Source: Sinotaia quadrata (lineage: Eukaryota > Mollusca > Gastropoda > Architaenioglossa > Viviparidae). From it: DNA of 64,000 nucleotides. Of this stretch, positions 61,091-64,000 are shown in pieces. The stretch's first letter is position 1. Each line of letters begins with the position of its first letter. Under the pieces are notes generated by a model that was given only the letters and a program-made list of their open reading frames with translations, did no database searches and was not told where the DNA came from. A program made the position numbers and the translations under genes. The DNA lies in the NCBI GenBank assembly GCA_028829895.1, contig CM054178.1, positions 84,513,058 to 84,577,057 of the forward strand, given 5' to 3'.

Positions 61091-61815
61091 AGGAAGTTTT
61101 GTTTTTCTTTTGCTCCAAAGTCCGTAGAGAACTGCGTGTACTTTATCTTGAAGGCAGTGCGACTTGAGTTCGATTAGAATACGACTCGCAAGCGACACTT
61201 TAAAGCACGATAGACTGGATATGACTACAACACCTATCTAGTCTGTAAATCTCATAGCAAATGAAGGCAATCCTCGGCAATCGTAAGAGTGAGCGGTCGG
61301 CGCTTTAATATTGCGCCCTCTAGGTATAGAAGGAAATATTATTATCGCACACACTCCTACCCCACCCCAGCTTTGAACGAGGTAGCCGTTTTAAACGCAG
61401 GACTAGCTCTGCCAAGAAGGGGAAGGGGGGGGGGCATTTGCGCGAATGAGTAAATAGTTAAAAGTTTTGTAGCACGGTGGCATATGAACTCACATGTATG
61501 TGGTGCGTGCGCGTGTGTGCGTGCGTGCGTGTGTGCGTGCGTGTGTGTGAGAGAGCGAGAATGAAAAGTGGATTCTTGGGGCTTACTGCTATTTTTCTTC
61601 AATCTAAATCCCAGCTAATTACAATACGAGTATATAGGTTAAATATAACATAAGAACCACATGACCCAAATTTTAGCCGTTTACAATTTTTTAAAAGATT
61701 TTTCATTGTCATTTCAATCACTGTGCATTCAGACATTATTTCTCCATTTGTTTGTTGGTGTGTATTACAATAGTCAGTCATTATGTAGTTGATAATGAAG
61801 GAACAAACAGTATTA
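61091..61815. other. unique sequence
   Basis: G10 run at 61425-61434; GTGC/GTGT low complexity at 61500-61550. AGAGGGCGC on the minus strand at 61313-61321 matches a CTCF core, at chance frequency. Confidence 0.4.
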
Positions 61816-62015
61816 AAAAAAAAACAGTGGTGAAGAAACAATGGCGAAGGAACAGAAACAGTGGTGAAGGAACAGATACAGTGGTGAAGAAACAAAAACA
61901 TGGTGACGGAACAGAAACGAGGTGAAAGAAACACTAATGAAGGAACTAGAAACACAGTGGTGAAGGAATAGAAAAAGAGGTGAAGGAACAGAAACAGTGG
62001 TAAAGAAACGCTTGT
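61816..62015. repeat. 20-bp minisatellite, about 9 units
   Basis: GAAACAGTGGTGAAGGAACA with deletions and substitutions across 61825-62010. The 173-residue minus frame is partly driven by this repeat. Confidence 0.9.
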
Positions 62016-62461
62016 AAAGAAAATAACTGTACGGTTTTGGTTTGCTATAACGTAATGGCTGATTAATAAAGGAACAGTTTCCATTTTACTAAATATAGTC
62101 TCACATTCTTGAAATGTCATTTAATTGGAAACACGATCGGTGTCTCCCCCGCCCCCATTTTATTTTCATCAGCAAAGGGCACTGCACCCTTGGTGAAGTA
62201 CATTCCAGAAAGGGAGATTGTAAATAGAGAAAACGTAAAAGTCCAAAATAGTTACACAAACATAAACTAATTAATCAATCGCCAATAAACATCATTAATT
62301 ATTTATGATTGATATAGGGCAAAGCTTTATTGTATTGTAAAAACAAATGCACAATAGAACATGAAAATCATATTATTACTATCTACTGCGGAAACGTTTT
62401 TCTATAATGTATTTGGTACGCACAGTGTAAAAGCCATTATTTACACGATCTATATATATAC
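62016..62461. other. unique sequence
   Basis: Nothing recognised. Confidence 0.4.
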
Positions 62462-62600
62462 TGGCAAATTACTGGCACTATTGATTTCAACACAGCCAAG
62501 ACCAACCCATATCTGATAACTATTGTACATTTTGGTAAATTATTGGCACTATTGATTTCAACACAGCCAAGACCAACCCATATCTGATAACTAACGTACA
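62462..62600. repeat. 71-bp tandem duplication
   Basis: GGCACTATTGATTTCAACAC begins at 62474 and 62545; both copies continue AGCCAAGACCAACCCATATC. Confidence 0.97.
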
Positions 62601-63104
62601 TATTGGAAAAGTCATGACTCTGTTTATTCCAATGCCTCCGAGTCTAACCCCATATCTAACAACGGTCAAATCAATAAAAAGTCTTGAAGGCGAAAAAGCG
62701 CTAGTGAAATAGCAAGACGCATACTGATGATGCTTGGTGCGGCAAAAAATCCTCCAAACAACATTATATAATTACTCTAAACAATGTTACCCCCACCCCC
62801 TTTAATACAGAATCATCGAAAACAATGTTATGGATTGTATTACCTAATGTATCAGCAAATTCGACAAATGCAGCAAAGAATTTTGTATTAAAATATGTAA
62901 ACACTATCTCTGTTTTGGCCCTAGCATTTCCTTCATCACTCTGGTGTCCGTGGTGGTTACTGATGCTTAAACTGCGTGGTGAAATTCACGTGACGTGACT
63001 GCCCGTTCAGTGAAATGTCGTCTGCTCTACACGAAGTTCAGAGCGTTCTAAGGTACGCCGAGTGCATTTGTATCCTTTATCGTCATTTCTGGCGGTACAT
63101 AAAC
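62601..63104. other. unique sequence
   Basis: Nothing recognised. Confidence 0.4.
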
Positions 63105-63840
63105 ATAGCGCACTTTGAATATAACTGCGTTCTTTAAATATCATCCCGTACTTTAAATATCAGTGTGTTCCTTTAAATATCACCCAGTACTTTAATTACC
63201 ACTGTATTTATTTAAATATCACCACATACTTTAAGTACCACTGTATTTATTTAAATATCACCATATATTTTAAGTACCACTGCTTTTATTTAAATATCAC
63301 CCCATACTTTAAGCATAACTGCGTTTATTTAAATATCACCCCGTAATTTAAAAATCACCCCATATTTTAAGTACCATTGTGTTTATTTAAATATCGCCCA
63401 GTACTTTAAATTATCACCCCACACTTTAAGTACAACAACATTATTTAAATACCATTACTTTCTTAAAATACCTCTGCGTTTTTTAAATATCACTCCATAC
63501 TTTAAGAACAACTACTTTCTTTAAGTATCACTGCGTACTTTAAATGTCAGTCCGTACTTTCTACCACTCAGTACTTTAAATACAGCCACATTCTTTAAAC
63601 ACCACTGCGCTCTTTAAACGTCAGTCCGTACTTTCTTTAAATACCACTCAGTACTTTAAATACAGCCACATTCTTTAAACACCACTGCGCTCTTTAAATG
63701 TCAGTCCGTACTTTAAATCCACTGCGTTCTTTAAATACCAGTACGTACTTTAAATATCCCTGCGTTCTTTAAATATCACCCCATACTTTACATACCATTG
63801 CTTACTTAAATACAGCTACATTCTTTAAATACCACTGCGT
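63105..63840. repeat. TTTAAA-rich degenerate minisatellite
   Basis: Over 30 units of 17-26 bp built on (C/A)TTTAAATA(T/C)CAC, alternating with CATACTTTAAGTACCACTG. Higher-order repeats of about 50 bp occur at 63180-63300, and of 85 bp at 63560-63700 (TCAGTCCGTACTTTC twice, with CAGTACTTTAAATACAGCCA). Confidence 0.9.
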
Positions 63841-64000
63841 AACCGATGTGTTAGTAGGCGTTCCTGTTCCTTTCGTACCTGAAAAAATGACGTCGAGTGG
63901 TCACAAATGAACTCAGCGCACCCTGAACAGGCGCCATCTCACTTGATTGTGCCAGGACTGGTCACGTGCACACGACTGTGCAAATAATAACGTGTATCAA
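63841..64000. other. unique sequence at window end
   Basis: AGATGGCGC on the minus strand at 63931-63939 matches a CTCF core, at chance frequency. Confidence 0.4.

Overview
This window looks like animal nuclear DNA, AT-rich and almost free of genes. It has long GT, GA, GATA, GGAT and GAAA microsatellites, several dozen minisatellites, DNA-transposon remnants, a spliced-type exon and an internal TTAGGG-type block. There are no bacterial-style genes, operons or ribosome binding sites. A marine invertebrate such as a mollusc would fit this texture, but that is a low-confidence inference from repeat content alone; no gene identifies the taxon.

Layout. 1-13 kb: microsatellites, 28-55 bp minisatellites, the first copy (1926-2990) and a shorter second copy (11238-11806) of an unclassified interspersed repeat, and a decayed tRNA-like SINE fragment near 5.1 kb. 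13-18 kb: a short TTAA-flanked inverted repeat, CCGCGG-bearing repeats, a 1.2 kb tract with very little G, and a 1.6 kb degenerate tandem field. 18.9-21.6 kb: a well-formed 485 bp TA-flanked MITE, the only convincing protein-coding exon (minus strand, start codon plus splice donor) and a 51-bp-stem hairpin. 22-38 kb: many separate minisatellites. 39-40.2 kb: the third copy of the interspersed repeat, carrying its own 48-bp array. 41-53 kb: further arrays, including one with a perfect palindrome in each unit. 54-64 kb: a doubtful exon, more arrays, a 193 bp foldback element with a TTAGGG core and 8-bp flanking direct repeats, a purine-only tract and a TTTAAA-rich array.

By my own coordinates the minisatellites (unit of 15 bp or more) cover roughly a fifth of the window, and nearly every array has its own unit sequence. 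Most open reading frames are products of these repeats and are not listed as genes. The window is best read as intronic or intergenic DNA around the 5' end of one unidentified minus-strand gene, with local tandem duplication and small non-autonomous transposons as the main sources of structure.
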